Of a DNA stretch of 49,121 nt, positions 40,752 through 49,121 are shown in pieces. Below the pieces are notes generated by a model. It did not search any database and had not been told where the DNA came from. It was given only the letters and a program-made list of their open reading frames with translations. The stretch is from SG8-32-3 sp964514055. Its GTDB lineage: Archaea > Thermoproteota > Bathyarchaeia > Bathyarchaeales > Bathycorpusculaceae. The translations under genes and the position numbers were made by a program. The stretch is from the NCBI GenBank assembly GCA_964514055.1, contig CAZEPB010000014.1, positions 1-49,121 of the forward strand, given 5' to 3'. The first letter of the stretch is position 1. Each line of letters opens with the position of its first letter.

Positions 40752-41852
40752 TCACTTTGTTCCCATTAGCAACGCGTAGTTTCTCTCAATCTCTCTAAGC
40801 AGCACATCCTTAGTTACGGCACCGCCTACTTTAGCCATCGCGGCTATGGCAGCGCCTCCAGCCCCAACACCTTCTTTCACAACGCCCTTTTCATAAGCCT
40901 GTAGACCCGAAAATCTAGATGGAGCAAAGTCTAAGTCAGCCGCTAAGATGGGCACATCAGAGAACTGCGAAACTATGCCGCTAAGGTCTGATGAGCGGTC
41001 GCTTGTCACCCATCTTGTTGTGCCGATAGCCACGTTGCACAGAACATCCGAGTTCAACGCGTTGACAACGGCTAATACGGCGCTCATCTGGGTCCCTCCA
41101 GCCATCAAAACAGGAACTTGTGCAGCGGCACCTATCACTAACCCTGCAAACGCGGGCATCATAGGGTCGCCCAAGCAGGAGACTGCCTTAATCGGATTCT
41201 TAGCTAAACTGCCGAAACTCTCTCCTGAAGCCGCTAATCCTGCCTTGACAGTTTCGGTTTTTAACCCGTGCGGATTATCAGGCATGCTGCTGCTGACTTT
41301 TTCGTCGGCGTTTACGCCCATAGCCGACAGAACGCCCAACGCTGTTGTTGTGCCCCCAGGGATGCTTTCGCCGATTACAAGGTAATCAGCAGTTTTAGCC
41401 AAGTGTTCACCAGCTAAAGTCGCTCGTTCGATGACTTCTTCAACGTCATCAACTGCGCTTCCAGTTCGGATATCCCTTCCAAGTTTTCCTCCCAAATCCA
41501 AAAACGGAATCTGAGGTTTCACCTTCAATCCTCCGCTGGCAACCAGCACAGGTATATCCGCAAGCCTCAAAGCCGACATAGTTATCAAAGCTGGCGTAGG
41601 AATCCCATCGGGAGTCACGGGCACACCGTTGATGCATTTGCACTTGCCCAGAAGAAGCAGTTCAGCGTCCGCGGGTGGCGTGTAATCAGTGAACTCAGGA
41701 TGTTTTCCAGCCGCAGAGATTCCTGGAATCTTGGCGGTTTCTGTCGTGGCTATGGTGCACACAAAGAGCGGTTTCTTTCCTTCCAACTCTTTGACGAAGG
41801 CTTCTGCTTTGAATTCGTTATGGGCTAACAGCACGTCAAAGACTTTTTTCAT
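40752..41852 (-). CDS. cobT: CobT-like nicotinate-nucleotide--base phosphoribosyltransferase (UPF0284)
   Basis: 366 aa. The archaeal UPF0284/CobT family is thought to activate the lower base for cobalamin as alpha-ribazole phosphate. Motifs: IPVLVASGGLKVKPQIPFLD, LVIGESIPGGTTTALGVLSA, ALMAGGTQMSAVLA-like VPVLMAGGTQMSAVLAVVNA. It has the Gly-rich loops of bacterial CobT but a divergent N-terminus. It lies between the Dph6-like gene and cobS with gaps of only 9 bp. Confidence 0.9.
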   Translation of the reverse strand: MKKVFDVLLAHNEFKAEAFVKELEGKKPLFVCTIATTETAKIPGISAAGKHPEFTDYTPPADAELLLLGKCKCINGVPVTPDGIPTPALITMSALRLADIPVLVASGGLKVKPQIPFLDLGGKLGRDIRTGSAVDDVEEVIERATLAGEHLAKTADYLVIGESIPGGTTTALGVLSAMGVNADEKVSSSMPDNPHGLKTETVKAGLAASGESFGSLAKNPIKAVSCLGDPMMPAFAGLVIGAAAQVPVLMAGGTQMSAVLAVVNALNSDVLCNVAIGTTRWVTSDRSSDLSGIVSQFSDVPILAADLDFAPSRFSGLQAYEKGVVKEGVGAGGAAIAAMAKVGGAVTKDVLLREIERNYALLMGTK

Positions 41853-41861
41853 CTGCCTGAA

Positions 41862-42536
41862 TTAACTCCCTTTTGGCTTAACCTCAAAGCGTTTGATTAC
41901 TAAACGACCGTGACCGTTCAGCTTTGTCTTTTCGCTTTCAAGGATTTCTATGCGCTTCTTGAACAATGGACCATCTGTTACGAACGTGTGGAACTCACCC
42001 CGTTCGCCGCAGGGATCAACCGTGCCAAGCTTAAGCAAATCGTCAAAAAACTCCTTGTTTACCTCTCTTCCAAGCCATTCCATTCCCAGCACATCCGTTT
42101 TTACTCTAACCACAGTTGCTTTGAAACCGTAGTTTATGAATTCGCTGAGGATCTGTTGTGTGTCACGGTGCCAAAGAGGCTTTACTGGTGTTAACTCCAC
42201 TTCTTTGCAGACGCGGTCTAGCCAACCTGCCTCATGCAAGGCAACGTCGTACACGTCTCCCGTCACAATTCCTTCCACGCCCTTCGCTTTCATCTGCAAT
42301 AATGCCTTCTTGAAATCCTGCTCGTAAGTATCAGGCGTAGTCATCCACTTCACTATCGGAATCTCGATGGCCTGCGATTGGGCGTCCAGCATGTCAGAAC
42401 GGATCATGTGGAAATTCGATTTGCTCGGGTCGGACATCATGATTAGAAGCTGCGAAACGTCATGACCTTTTTGAATAGCCTTGTAACATGCAAAGCAGCT
42501 GTCTTTGCCGCCACTCCACGAAGCAACAATTTTCAT
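41862..42536 (-). CDS. Dph6-like PP-loop ATPase (diphthine--ammonia ligase family)
   Basis: 224 aa. The PP-loop SGGKDSCFACYKAI binds ATP; VTGDVYDVALHEAGWLDRVC and DPCGERGEFHTFVTDGPLF are the Dph6/MJ0570 family motifs. In eukaryotes Dph6 amidates diphthine on EF2. Here the gene is embedded in the corrinoid operon (9 bp from cobT, 15 bp from btuD), so either it is diphthamide synthesis placed by chance or a related amidation of a cobalamin intermediate (inference). Confidence 0.85.
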   Translation of the reverse strand: MKIVASWSGGKDSCFACYKAIQKGHDVSQLLIMMSDPSKSNFHMIRSDMLDAQSQAIEIPIVKWMTTPDTYEQDFKKALLQMKAKGVEGIVTGDVYDVALHEAGWLDRVCKEVELTPVKPLWHRDTQQILSEFINYGFKATVVRVKTDVLGMEWLGREVNKEFFDDLLKLGTVDPCGERGEFHTFVTDGPLFKKRIEILESEKTKLNGHGRLVIKRFEVKPKGS

Positions 42537-42551
42537 ACAATTTTTTCCTCC

Positions 42552-43937
42552 TTAACTTTTCTCACCTTTACCCTTTATTTTAGTTTCTTTCGGAATTTTT
42601 TCAGGTTTCAGGTGATCGAGAAGTCTGTCTCTTTCTTCTTTGGCTATTTTTATATTTTCGACAGATACGTTAAGCATAGATAAAAGCTCGTTTTGGTCCT
42701 TTACAAACTCGGCGCCGTTGCTTTTCAACTCGGTAAGCAGCGTTTTTGCTTTTCCTCCGGTGAAATCCCTTTTTTCAATGGGCACTTCTTCAATGACGAA
42801 AGTTGGGATGCCCCTCTCCAAAGCGGCTAGAGCAGCCTCTAAATTCTTTAGATTGCCATCTCCAAACGGAACAGAAGTCAACACTACTGTGCTGGCTTCA
42901 CTTATCATCGCCAAATTAGCCTTGTGAGTTTTTTCGGTTATTGGAGAAAACGGCGCCTCAGTGGTGACGGGGATTTTCAGAAACTGTGCCGTCTCAAAGT
43001 CCGTGTCTAACACGTTAAGAACCCCAGCAGTAACGCTGTAACCTTCGTCCAAAAGAATCTTCATAAGCGTTGTTCCGGTGCCAGCGCCGCATATCAGGTG
43101 AATTGAGCACTTTTTAACTGGAGAAGCTTTTTGGGGTGAAAGAGGAACAACAAACACAGAGTTTGTGACGAGATGCTTTTGCACTATAGCATCAACATTA
43201 AACACGCTCTTTATGTTCTCACTCGTCAGAACATCAGTCAGACTTCCAGCGGCAAAAATCTTGCTATCCTTGAGCATAATAGCTGAGTTACAATAACGTG
43301 CAGCTAAGTTGAAGTCGTGAAAAACAGCCAACACCACCAACTTCTCTTTCACGCAAAGGTCTTTGACGAGATCCATAATTTCCAATTGGTTCATAATATC
43401 CAAATGCGTCAAGGGTTCATCCAGCAACAAAATCTTGGGTTCCTGAGCCAAAGCGCGGGCGATTATTACGCGCTGTTTCTCGCCTCCGCTTAACTCGTTT
43501 ATGGGTCTTTCTGCCAAATGCCAGATGTTGGTCAGGTTCATGACTTTTCGTGCAACAGCCATGTCCTTCTCGCTTTCCATTTGGAACCGTTTCATGTGGG
43601 GGTTGCGTCCCATAAGAACTATGTCCAACGCGGAAAAGTTAAAACCGATGCTGGTTTCCTGTGGGACAACTGCCATCTGCTTTGCAACATCCACGCTTTT
43701 GAGAGAGTAGATATCGGTCTCATTGAGCAGGATAGTGCCCTTATGGGGTTTGAGACTTCGGCTAATGCTTTTGAGTAAAGTAGTTTTTCCAGACCCATTA
43801 GGTCCAAGAATCCCCACGAAGTCACCGCCCTTAACTGAAAGGTTCACGTCTTCAAGAACCTTGACAGATCCGTAGCGGCATTCGACGCCGTCAACGGTTA
43901 ACAACACCAAATTTGCCACCAACCTCTCACGATGCAT
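42552..43937 (-). CDS. btuD: Corrinoid ABC transporter ATPase with extra C-terminal domain
   Basis: 461 aa. The first 260 or so residues are an ABC ATPase: Walker A GPNGSGKTTLL, signature LSGGEKQRVIIARAL, Walker B ILLLDEPLTHLD, switch His in VFHDFNLA. Residues about 285-435 add a Rossmann-like domain (IHLICGAGTGTTLMKILLDE and TSVPFGDGNLKNLEAALAAL), also seen in some archaeal BtuD proteins (recollection). The role of the extra domain is unknown; it may sense or bind a ligand. It overlaps btuC by 11 bp. Confidence 0.92.
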   Translation of the reverse strand: MHRERLVANLVLLTVDGVECRYGSVKVLEDVNLSVKGGDFVGILGPNGSGKTTLLKSISRSLKPHKGTILLNETDIYSLKSVDVAKQMAVVPQETSIGFNFSALDIVLMGRNPHMKRFQMESEKDMAVARKVMNLTNIWHLAERPINELSGGEKQRVIIARALAQEPKILLLDEPLTHLDIMNQLEIMDLVKDLCVKEKLVVLAVFHDFNLAARYCNSAIMLKDSKIFAAGSLTDVLTSENIKSVFNVDAIVQKHLVTNSVFVVPLSPQKASPVKKCSIHLICGAGTGTTLMKILLDEGYSVTAGVLNVLDTDFETAQFLKIPVTTEAPFSPITEKTHKANLAMISEASTVVLTSVPFGDGNLKNLEAALAALERGIPTFVIEEVPIEKRDFTGGKAKTLLTELKSNGAEFVKDQNELLSMLNVSVENIKIAKEERDRLLDHLKPEKIPKETKIKGKGEKS

Positions 43938-45024
43938 AGCCCCCTTTTTTCCTCCTTAAGAGGAAAATGAAAAAAGGTCCACCAAAAAGCATTGTTATTA
44001 TACCAACGGGGAATTCACCGGTTGACAAAAATGGAGTCTGTATAACCCGAGCGATATCATCACAAATCACCAAGTATATCGCGCCAACCACAGTTGAAGT
44101 GGGCAAGAGGATGCGATGGTCAGGCCCAATTAACAGTCTAGTCAAGTGGGGAATCATTAAACCCACGAAGCCTATAAGCCCGGAGATGGAGACTGCTGCC
44201 GCTGTTGTTAAAGAAGCCAACACTAGAAGAATCTGTTTCGATCTCTCAACATTTACCCCTAGGTGATGAGCAGTTTCCTCGCCCATAGAAAGCACATTGA
44301 GATCACGAGCGAAGAAATACGAGGCCACGATGCCTAATACTATGATAGGCAGCACCGACCATATGCTTTGCCAGGGAACGTTTGAATAACCCCCTATTAG
44401 CCAACCGACGATGTTGGCAAGCTCATTGCCGGCTAATATCTCCAAAAGCCCGACGATTGCAAACCCGAAAAAGTTAACGGCTATTCCATTAAGCAACAAC
44501 GTTTCCACTGGCACCCTTGAGCCAACGCGTGAAATGTTGTAAACCAGAAACATAGCTAAAAGGGCACCAACGAAAGCCGCAACCTGCAAAAGACCCAATC
44601 CGAAAAAGGCGAAACTTATGCCGGAAAGTATAGCGATGGAAGCGCCGACTGCTGCTCCAGCCGACACGCCCAGTACGTATGATTCCGCCATAGGATTCTT
44701 GAATACTCCTTGGTACAAGACGCCTGCCGCTGCTAAAGCTGCGCCAATTATAACGCCTGCTATTACTCTTGGCAAACGGTAGATAAGGATTATGTTTTCC
44801 TGTTGGGGCGTGATTGATGACAAATCAATATAATCGCCCAAAAATGGAATTCGCTTGCCTAATATGGCGAGAATATCTGAAAAGGAAATGGGCGTTCTTA
44901 GCTCTGAACCAAAGTTTAGAGACACTATGACTATTATTATTAAAGCAGCAACCAAAAGAAGCACAATAAGTTTCCATCGCGAAGTACGCCGAAAAAAGGT
45001 GCTTTCAACTTGGTCCTTGCTCAT
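43927..45024 (-). CDS. btuC: Corrinoid/iron-siderophore ABC permease, FecCD family
   Basis: About 365 aa, around nine to ten membrane helices. The FecCD hallmarks are RLPRVIAGVIIGAALAAAGV, NPMAESYVLGVSAGAAVGAS and GLIGFVGLMIPHLTRLLIGP. Context with cobY, cobS and cobT makes the cargo corrinoid, not haem or siderophore. ATG 45024 is used; GTG 45033 is in frame upstream. The order btuF-btuC-btuD in one strand is a complete importer. Confidence 0.93.
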   Translation of the reverse strand: MSKDQVESTFFRRTSRWKLIVLLLVAALIIIVIVSLNFGSELRTPISFSDILAILGKRIPFLGDYIDLSSITPQQENIILIYRLPRVIAGVIIGAALAAAGVLYQGVFKNPMAESYVLGVSAGAAVGASIAILSGISFAFFGLGLLQVAAFVGALLAMFLVYNISRVGSRVPVETLLLNGIAVNFFGFAIVGLLEILAGNELANIVGWLIGGYSNVPWQSIWSVLPIIVLGIVASYFFARDLNVLSMGEETAHHLGVNVERSKQILLVLASLTTAAAVSISGLIGFVGLMIPHLTRLLIGPDHRILLPTSTVVGAIYLVICDDIARVIQTPFLSTGEFPVGIITMLFGGPFFIFLLRRKKGGYAS

Positions 45025-45051
45025 TGTACCCACACAAAAAAGAGAGGTAGT

Positions 45052-46011
45052 TTAAAAGAGTTCAGGATGAAAGAACTCAGCCATTTGCTCTATTGCGTCT
45101 ACGACTCTGGGACCTGCCCTTTCTATGAAGTTAGGGTTGATTTGGTAAATCCTGTCGTTTTGTACAGCGTTCATTGTGTCCCATCCTGGTCGCTTCTTGA
45201 CATCTTCCAATGCTGCCTGAGTCCCGGTGCCCATGCCTTCAGCGGGCAAAACAATGACATCTGGGTTTCGATCGATGAGCGCTTCAACTTGATACTGGTA
45301 ATAGTCTGTCGGCTGGTCTCCGAAAATGTTTGTTCCACCTGCTTTTTCTATGAGTTCATTTTGCCAGGCTTCTGCGCCGATAGTCCATGATGAAGTGGTT
45401 TCGTAATAAGTCTCATAGTAAACTTCCGGCTTCGTAGCATTCGCCACTGTTTCAGCTACAGCGTTGATCCTGCTTGTTAGATTGTTTATGAGAGCGGCTG
45501 CCTCCGCCTGTTTGCCTGTTGCGTTCCCAACGAGTTCAATATTATGTAAAATACCATCGACACTGGTTGGGTCTAACACTAAAACCTTGTACCCATAATC
45601 GCGTAAGGTGTTCACATTATCCTCTTGGACGCCACCGCTCGCAAGAATCAAATCTGGATCAAGAGAAATAATCACTTCCATATTCGGGGACGTAAAATCA
45701 CCAACGCTGCTCATGTTGCCTGCCGCGATCCAAGCCGCGAAATCATATGGATAATCATCGTAGGTTGTAACTCCCACGACTTTGTCGCCTGCACCTATCG
45801 CATAAAGGATCTCAGTGCAACTCGGCGCAACCGAGATAATCTTTTCAGGATAAGCCGTTAGGCTGGTTTTGTCACCATGGTCATCCACCAAATTCTGCAA
45901 AGCCTCAAGTTCTTCGCCAGAAGGCTGTCCCTGATAGTAGACGTAAATAAACGCCGCTGAGGCGATTAAAACGATGATGACTACTGTTGCAATTAGGTAT
46001 TTGGTGTTCAA
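45052..46011 (-). CDS. btuF: Corrinoid ABC transporter substrate-binding protein
   Basis: 319 aa. An N-terminal hydrophobic signal or anchor (residues 5-27: YLIATVVIIVLIASAAFIYVYY) is followed by the BtuF/FepB-like fold: IISVAPSCTEILYAIGAGDK, DLILASGGVQEDNV, and DVIVLPAEGMG. In archaea this protein is lipid- or helix-anchored outside the membrane. No lipobox Cys is seen, so a membrane helix is more likely. It is first in the operon. Confidence 0.93.
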   Translation of the reverse strand: MNTKYLIATVVIIVLIASAAFIYVYYQGQPSGEELEALQNLVDDHGDKTSLTAYPEKIISVAPSCTEILYAIGAGDKVVGVTTYDDYPYDFAAWIAAGNMSSVGDFTSPNMEVIISLDPDLILASGGVQEDNVNTLRDYGYKVLVLDPTSVDGILHNIELVGNATGKQAEAAALINNLTSRINAVAETVANATKPEVYYETYYETTSSWTIGAEAWQNELIEKAGGTNIFGDQPTDYYQYQVEALIDRNPDVIVLPAEGMGTGTQAALEDVKKRPGWDTMNAVQNDRIYQINPNFIERAGPRVVDAIEQMAEFFHPELF

Positions 46012-46116
46012 AGTGTTACTTTCTCCTTGGACGGTTTATCCAACCTGTTCTAATAAACGTTTCTCCAAACACATAATATTTAAAACAAACCCCACCGTTA
46101 GAGTGTGCTGATTAAC

Positions 46117-46590
46117 ATGAACTCCGAAACTCTTCCTTTACTGGCGTATCTGGAAAAAAAAGGCATATCCCTGAAAGACCTCGTAAACACGGCGCTTGAG
46201 CTGTTTGTTCCCCATCCTGGCTTAGAAACAGAAGAAAAAGCTGCCGAAATGCTCCGAGAAGAATTTCTCGATGCCTTGTCAGACGTGAATGTTTCCTGTC
46301 TAGAAGTGGCTTGCTTCCGAGCACAAGAAGACGCCGAAAACGGTTTGATACCAGGACTTTCCAAAGAACGGTTTATGGGACGCCCAGGACTGGTAGCTGA
46401 CGAGTTGCTGGGATTAGCTATAGCCAACTACATCGCAGGAGTAAAAGGGATTTTTGAATTCACGCGGTTTGACCAAGCCAAACCTGGAATCCTGAAGAAG
46501 CTGGGGCCAATCACAAATGACGCCATAGGCGGGTTAGTCGCTGGTGTATCATCTAACGTTTACACGCGAGCTTTTAGGAACGCAAAATAA
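46117..46590 (+). CDS. cobZ: Alpha-ribazole phosphatase, archaeal CobZ type
   Basis: 157 aa. CobZ replaces CobC in archaea, removing the phosphate from alpha-ribazole-5'-phosphate. The C-terminal pattern FTRFDQAKPGILKKLGPITN, then DAIGGLVAGV, resembles the PgpA-like phosphatase fold (FDxxKPxxI...GxxxDDxxAG) to which CobZ belongs. It is divergent from btuF. TTTAAAAC at about 46079-46086 puts the transcription start next to ATG 46117, so the message is probably leaderless; GTG 46105 is then excluded. Confidence 0.8.
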   Translation: MNSETLPLLAYLEKKGISLKDLVNTALELFVPHPGLETEEKAAEMLREEFLDALSDVNVSCLEVACFRAQEDAENGLIPGLSKERFMGRPGLVADELLGLAIANYIAGVKGIFEFTRFDQAKPGILKKLGPITNDAIGGLVAGVSSNVYTRAFRNAK

Positions 46591-46607
46591 ATTACCTTTT
46601 AGCCTTA

Positions 46608-47255
46608 TCAGGTGGCTTTTTTTAAAGCAGTGAAAAAACCGTGGCAATCACAAGCTGTAGCCACTACAAACTTGTCTTTCTTTTCAACTTGAACGAAAAA
46701 CTCTAGGAGTTCACTGCCTTTGAGAGCGCCCATGCCCGGAGCCAGCTGATAACTAATTAGAATAATGCCTTCAGGATACGCGAATTTCATTAGTTTATCC
46801 ATTGTGCACGGTTTTCTTTTATGCGTGGACGGGCAAACTTCTGGCGCCTCACACTTTTCCAAGCATTCTTTATCTCTGTTGTAGCTAAGGATGAGGCTGC
46901 CTTTTCCAGCTTGCAGGACAACTGATGGAGGCAAGTTGGCGAGGATGCAGTCTATCACCTCATCCCACGGCGCAAACTGGAACTTGCTCTTTGCCAGTTC
47001 AGCCGCTATGTGTATAGGAGCGGTGGGAAACACGTACTCAGGTTTCAGGCGCTCTATTAGCTCTAAAACTTTAGCAATGCCTCCTTCAAAGAAGTGTTCG
47101 CCTTCTGTGCCAACATGGGCAGCAGATTTAAGCCCATATCTCTTAACGGCAAGGCAGGATGGGTCTTTATCTACCACCACGAACCCTCGGCGATTCTTCC
47201 TAAGATATTCGACAGCTATGCACCCGTATTTTCCGCCTCCAACGATGATATCCAT
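46608..47255 (-). CDS. Rossmann-fold protein of unknown function
   Basis: 215 aa beginning MDIIVGGGKYGCIAVEYLRK, a dinucleotide-binding or TrkA-N-like start with GFVVVDKDP as second strand. A Cys-rich segment follows (CLEKCEAPEVCPSTHKRKPC), which could bind a metal or Fe-S centre, and the C-terminal part has VVATACDCHGF. Not recognised. ATG 47255 is preferred over ATG 47282, since the fold starts right there. Convergent with cobZ; a role in cofactor metabolism is possible but only from position. Confidence 0.65.
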   Translation of the reverse strand: MDIIVGGGKYGCIAVEYLRKNRRGFVVVDKDPSCLAVKRYGLKSAAHVGTEGEHFFEGGIAKVLELIERLKPEYVFPTAPIHIAAELAKSKFQFAPWDEVIDCILANLPPSVVLQAGKGSLILSYNRDKECLEKCEAPEVCPSTHKRKPCTMDKLMKFAYPEGIILISYQLAPGMGALKGSELLEFFVQVEKKDKFVVATACDCHGFFTALKKAT

Positions 47256-47474
47256 TCTTGCCCACTTCAGCGTGCTGATCACTAATTGGCTATGATAGGG
47301 TCAGCTAGTCGCATTATAAAACGTTACCTCTAAATTGAAAAAAATCAAGCCGACAAAAAGATATGCACATAGGCTGGCGCTTCATCAAATAATCTTTTCG
47401 AAATCGCTTTTTTCTTGGGTTACCAGAAGATTATAATAGGTTGCTTGTCGAGGAAATTACACAGTTGGAATGCC

Positions 47475-48635
47475 ATGGTTCAAACAAGCCTGTGCATCGT
47501 CACCCACACCTTTCTGCCTCACGTAGGCGGTATCGAAAGGGTTGTTTACGAACAGTGCAAACGGTTGATGCAAAAACAGTTTGAACCCATGGTCTTGACG
47601 CATAGAAATTACACGGAAAAGAATTACGTTTATGACGGAATAAAAGTCCGATGTTACGATTCGATGAACCTCGGCTTCAGGCTTGGGATTCCGTACGCCA
47701 TTCCGCAGATAACCAGCCTCAAAACCTTTTTGGAGTCAATCAAATCCAGCGACCTCATACACGTGCACGGTCACCCGTACCCATCATCCTTAATTGCGGC
47801 AAAAATCGCAAAAAGATACTCCAAACCGTTGGTGCTAACTCAGCATAACACATTCATAGCGTACGCAGGCATCGTTTGGGATCACGTTGAGTGGCTAAAC
47901 GACTATGCTATCGGAAAGCAGGTTCTGAAAGAAGCTGACAAAATAGTCGTTGTAAGTAATGCGACAAAGAATTATGTTTGGAGTTTAGGAGCAAACCCCG
48001 AAAAAACAGAAGTGCTTCACAACGGTGTTGATTTAAATCGTTTCCGACCTTTAACTGGAATAAAAGATGAAATGAGAAGAAAACTGGGCATCACCGAGGG
48101 CTCGAACGTCGTTTTAACTGTGAGGCGACTTGTCTACAAGAATGGAATCGACACTCTAATTGAAAGCGCGAAAAAAGCTGTCAAACAGAACCCGGGGTTA
48201 GTCTTTATTGTAGTCGGCAAAGGACCAGATTTTGAGGAAGTCAAAGAAAAAATAGTGCAGTTAGGAATTCAGAAAAATTTCAGGCTTACAGGTTTTGTCT
48301 CAGATGAAGACTTGCCACTTTATTATAATGCAGCAGACTTTTTCGTTTTGCCCTCTAAATCTGGGGAAGGCTTGCCTTTGGTTGCGCTTGAAGCCATGGC
48401 TTGTGGAGTGCCAGTGATATCGACAAACGTTGGAGGCATATCTGAAATTATGAATGAAGATTATGGAAAACTGGTGCCGCCTAACTCTCCAGAGTCTCTT
48501 GCTGACGCAATATTAGATTTTTCTCAAAGGGACTTTTCAGTCATCAAAAAAGACCTGCGTAAAATGGTTGAGCAAAAATATAGCTGGGACAGGAACGTGG
48601 AAAAACTTGTCGAAATATACGAAGAGCTTATTTAA
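47475..48635 (+). CDS. Glycosyltransferase family 4
   Basis: 386 aa, GT-B fold. The N-terminal domain has VTHTFLPHVGGIERVVYEQC; the C-terminal nucleotide-sugar domain has VLHNGVDLNRFRPL, LTVRRLVYKNGIDTLIESAK and the GT4 motif KSGEGLPLVALEAMACGVPV (E-x7-E). It probably adds a sugar from a nucleotide donor to a lipid-linked or surface glycan. ATG 47475 is chosen, as the upstream in-frame 20 residues do not resemble the family. The next gene starts 50 bp later. Confidence 0.9.
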   Translation: MVQTSLCIVTHTFLPHVGGIERVVYEQCKRLMQKQFEPMVLTHRNYTEKNYVYDGIKVRCYDSMNLGFRLGIPYAIPQITSLKTFLESIKSSDLIHVHGHPYPSSLIAAKIAKRYSKPLVLTQHNTFIAYAGIVWDHVEWLNDYAIGKQVLKEADKIVVVSNATKNYVWSLGANPEKTEVLHNGVDLNRFRPLTGIKDEMRRKLGITEGSNVVLTVRRLVYKNGIDTLIESAKKAVKQNPGLVFIVVGKGPDFEEVKEKIVQLGIQKNFRLTGFVSDEDLPLYYNAADFFVLPSKSGEGLPLVALEAMACGVPVISTNVGGISEIMNEDYGKLVPPNSPESLADAILDFSQRDFSVIKKDLRKMVEQKYSWDRNVEKLVEIYEELI

Positions 48636-48685
48636 GCATATGTCAGAGACTATATAGCTTTCAACGCTGGGGGAAGTTACAGGCG

Positions 48686-49121
48686 ATGACGACGAAAGTA
48701 GAAATGGTTTCGGTAGTGATTCCAACACTCAACGAAGCAGGAAACATTCTTGAAACATTGACAACTATCAAGAAAGAAATAGCATATCCTAACGAAATAA
48801 TCGTTGTAGACGGAGATTCAACAGACGGAACAAAAGAAATTGTTAAAGACACAAAGTTTTGCAGGCTCATTGTTGAACCTAGACGCGGTTACGGACTTGC
48901 TCTTAGAACAGGAATTAAAAATGCGAAAGGAGACGTGGTAGTTATGGTTGACGGTGACGGAACTTATGAAGTAAAACACGTCAACCGCTTGCTTGACGCA
49001 CTGATAAAGAATGATGCAGAACTGTGTCAAGCAACGCGAATGTATGATCTGAGAAAAGCTATGGGGTTCACGAATTTTGTTGCTAACAAAATAATAACGT
49101 TTTGTTTCGACTTCTTTTACA
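48686..49121 (+). CDS. Glycosyltransferase family 2 (dolichol-phosphate sugar synthase-like), 3' end cut off
   Basis: 145 residues visible from ATG 48686 to the window edge. VSVVIPTLNEAGNILETLTT and EIIVVDGDSTDGTKEIVKD form the nucleotide-sugar site, and MVDGDGTYEVKHVNRLLDAL holds the DxD metal motif; RRGYGLALRTGIKNAKGDVV matches DPM1/polyprenyl-phosphate sugar transferases. The enzyme would charge a polyprenyl phosphate with a hexose for protein or surface glycosylation. Partial only because the window ends. Confidence 0.9.
   Translation, partial: MTTKVEMVSVVIPTLNEAGNILETLTTIKKEIAYPNEIIVVDGDSTDGTKEIVKDTKFCRLIVEPRRGYGLALRTGIKNAKGDVVVMVDGDGTYEVKHVNRLLDALIKNDAELCQATRMYDLRKAMGFTNFVANKIITFCFDFFY

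Noticed and set aside
39990..46011. Cobalamin riboswitch before the corrinoid operon
   Set aside because: The gap before btuF is short (about 100 bp), with no B12-box-like sequence.
13..49121. CRISPR array or cas genes
   Set aside because: No regularly spaced repeats of 25-40 bp and no Cas-like proteins were seen anywhere in the window.

Overview
The window is a gene-dense archaeal chromosome segment. Archaeal or eukaryote-like versions of core genes run through it: prolyl-tRNA synthetase, FEN1, Trm5, RtcA, TruD, Pth2, aEF1B, CDC48/VAT, ribosomal protein S30e, geranylgeranyl reductase, and tRNAs without an encoded CCA. S30e, TATA-type promoters, many GTG/TTG starts and several archaeal unknown-function families point to the TACK group. 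A Bathyarchaeia-like organism is my best guess from gene content; it is an inference, not proven. The neighbouring enzymes (tungsten-type aldehyde:ferredoxin oxidoreductase, radical SAM lysine aminomutase, Rieske protein, corrinoid salvage) suggest an anaerobe that scavenges cobalamin precursors.

Layout. 0-9.2 kb: AOR, proS, an anchored SGNH hydrolase, a 37-aa Cys-rich protein, a run of small archaeal unknowns with acylphosphatase, then rtcA-trm5 and a DUF371 protein. 9.4-13.7 kb: glmS, an interrupted pcm, a DUF3795 protein and fen1. 13.8-14.9 kb: a small mobile-element island with a truncated SWIM-type transposase remnant, a palindromic operator and an RHH/coiled-coil/acidic three-gene operon. 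15-22.6 kb: housekeeping genes (Zn-ribbon, aEF1B, cdc48, winged-helix, GGR, GNAT, pth2, truD, PrsW-like protease). 22.6-26.7 kb: nadM, a frameshifted nikR facing an ECF S-component across a textbook NikR-type operator, rpiA, and a tRNA-Thr gene with a partial copy of its own 3' half about 560 bp away flanking a gene for an internally duplicated membrane protein.

26.7-34.6 kb: a two-gene beta-lysine osmolyte operon (kamA plus an EctA-like acetyltransferase), S30e, an ArsR-type regulator, tRNA-Leu, a DUF3795-like protein, Rieske protein, ZIP transporter, and a Dps-like ferritin divergent from a Fur regulator. 34.7-39.1 kb: aconitase, pyrF, a self-operator RHH regulator and a flippase-like membrane protein. 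39.4-46.6 kb: a corrinoid import and nucleotide-loop assembly cluster (cobY, cobS, cobT, a Dph6-like PP-loop ATPase, btuD, btuC, btuF, with cobZ divergent). 46.6 kb to end: a Rossmann protein and two glycosyltransferases, the last cut by the window edge.

The least ordinary signals are: a clean 31-nt insertion with a strong hairpin inside pcm, whose removal or bypass between two His codons restores the conserved protein exactly; a dispersed TATA/G-tract composite motif seen at least five times between genes; the tRNA-Thr partial duplication; the NikR-type operator beside a broken nikR; and a PP-loop ATPase placed inside the B12 salvage operon.
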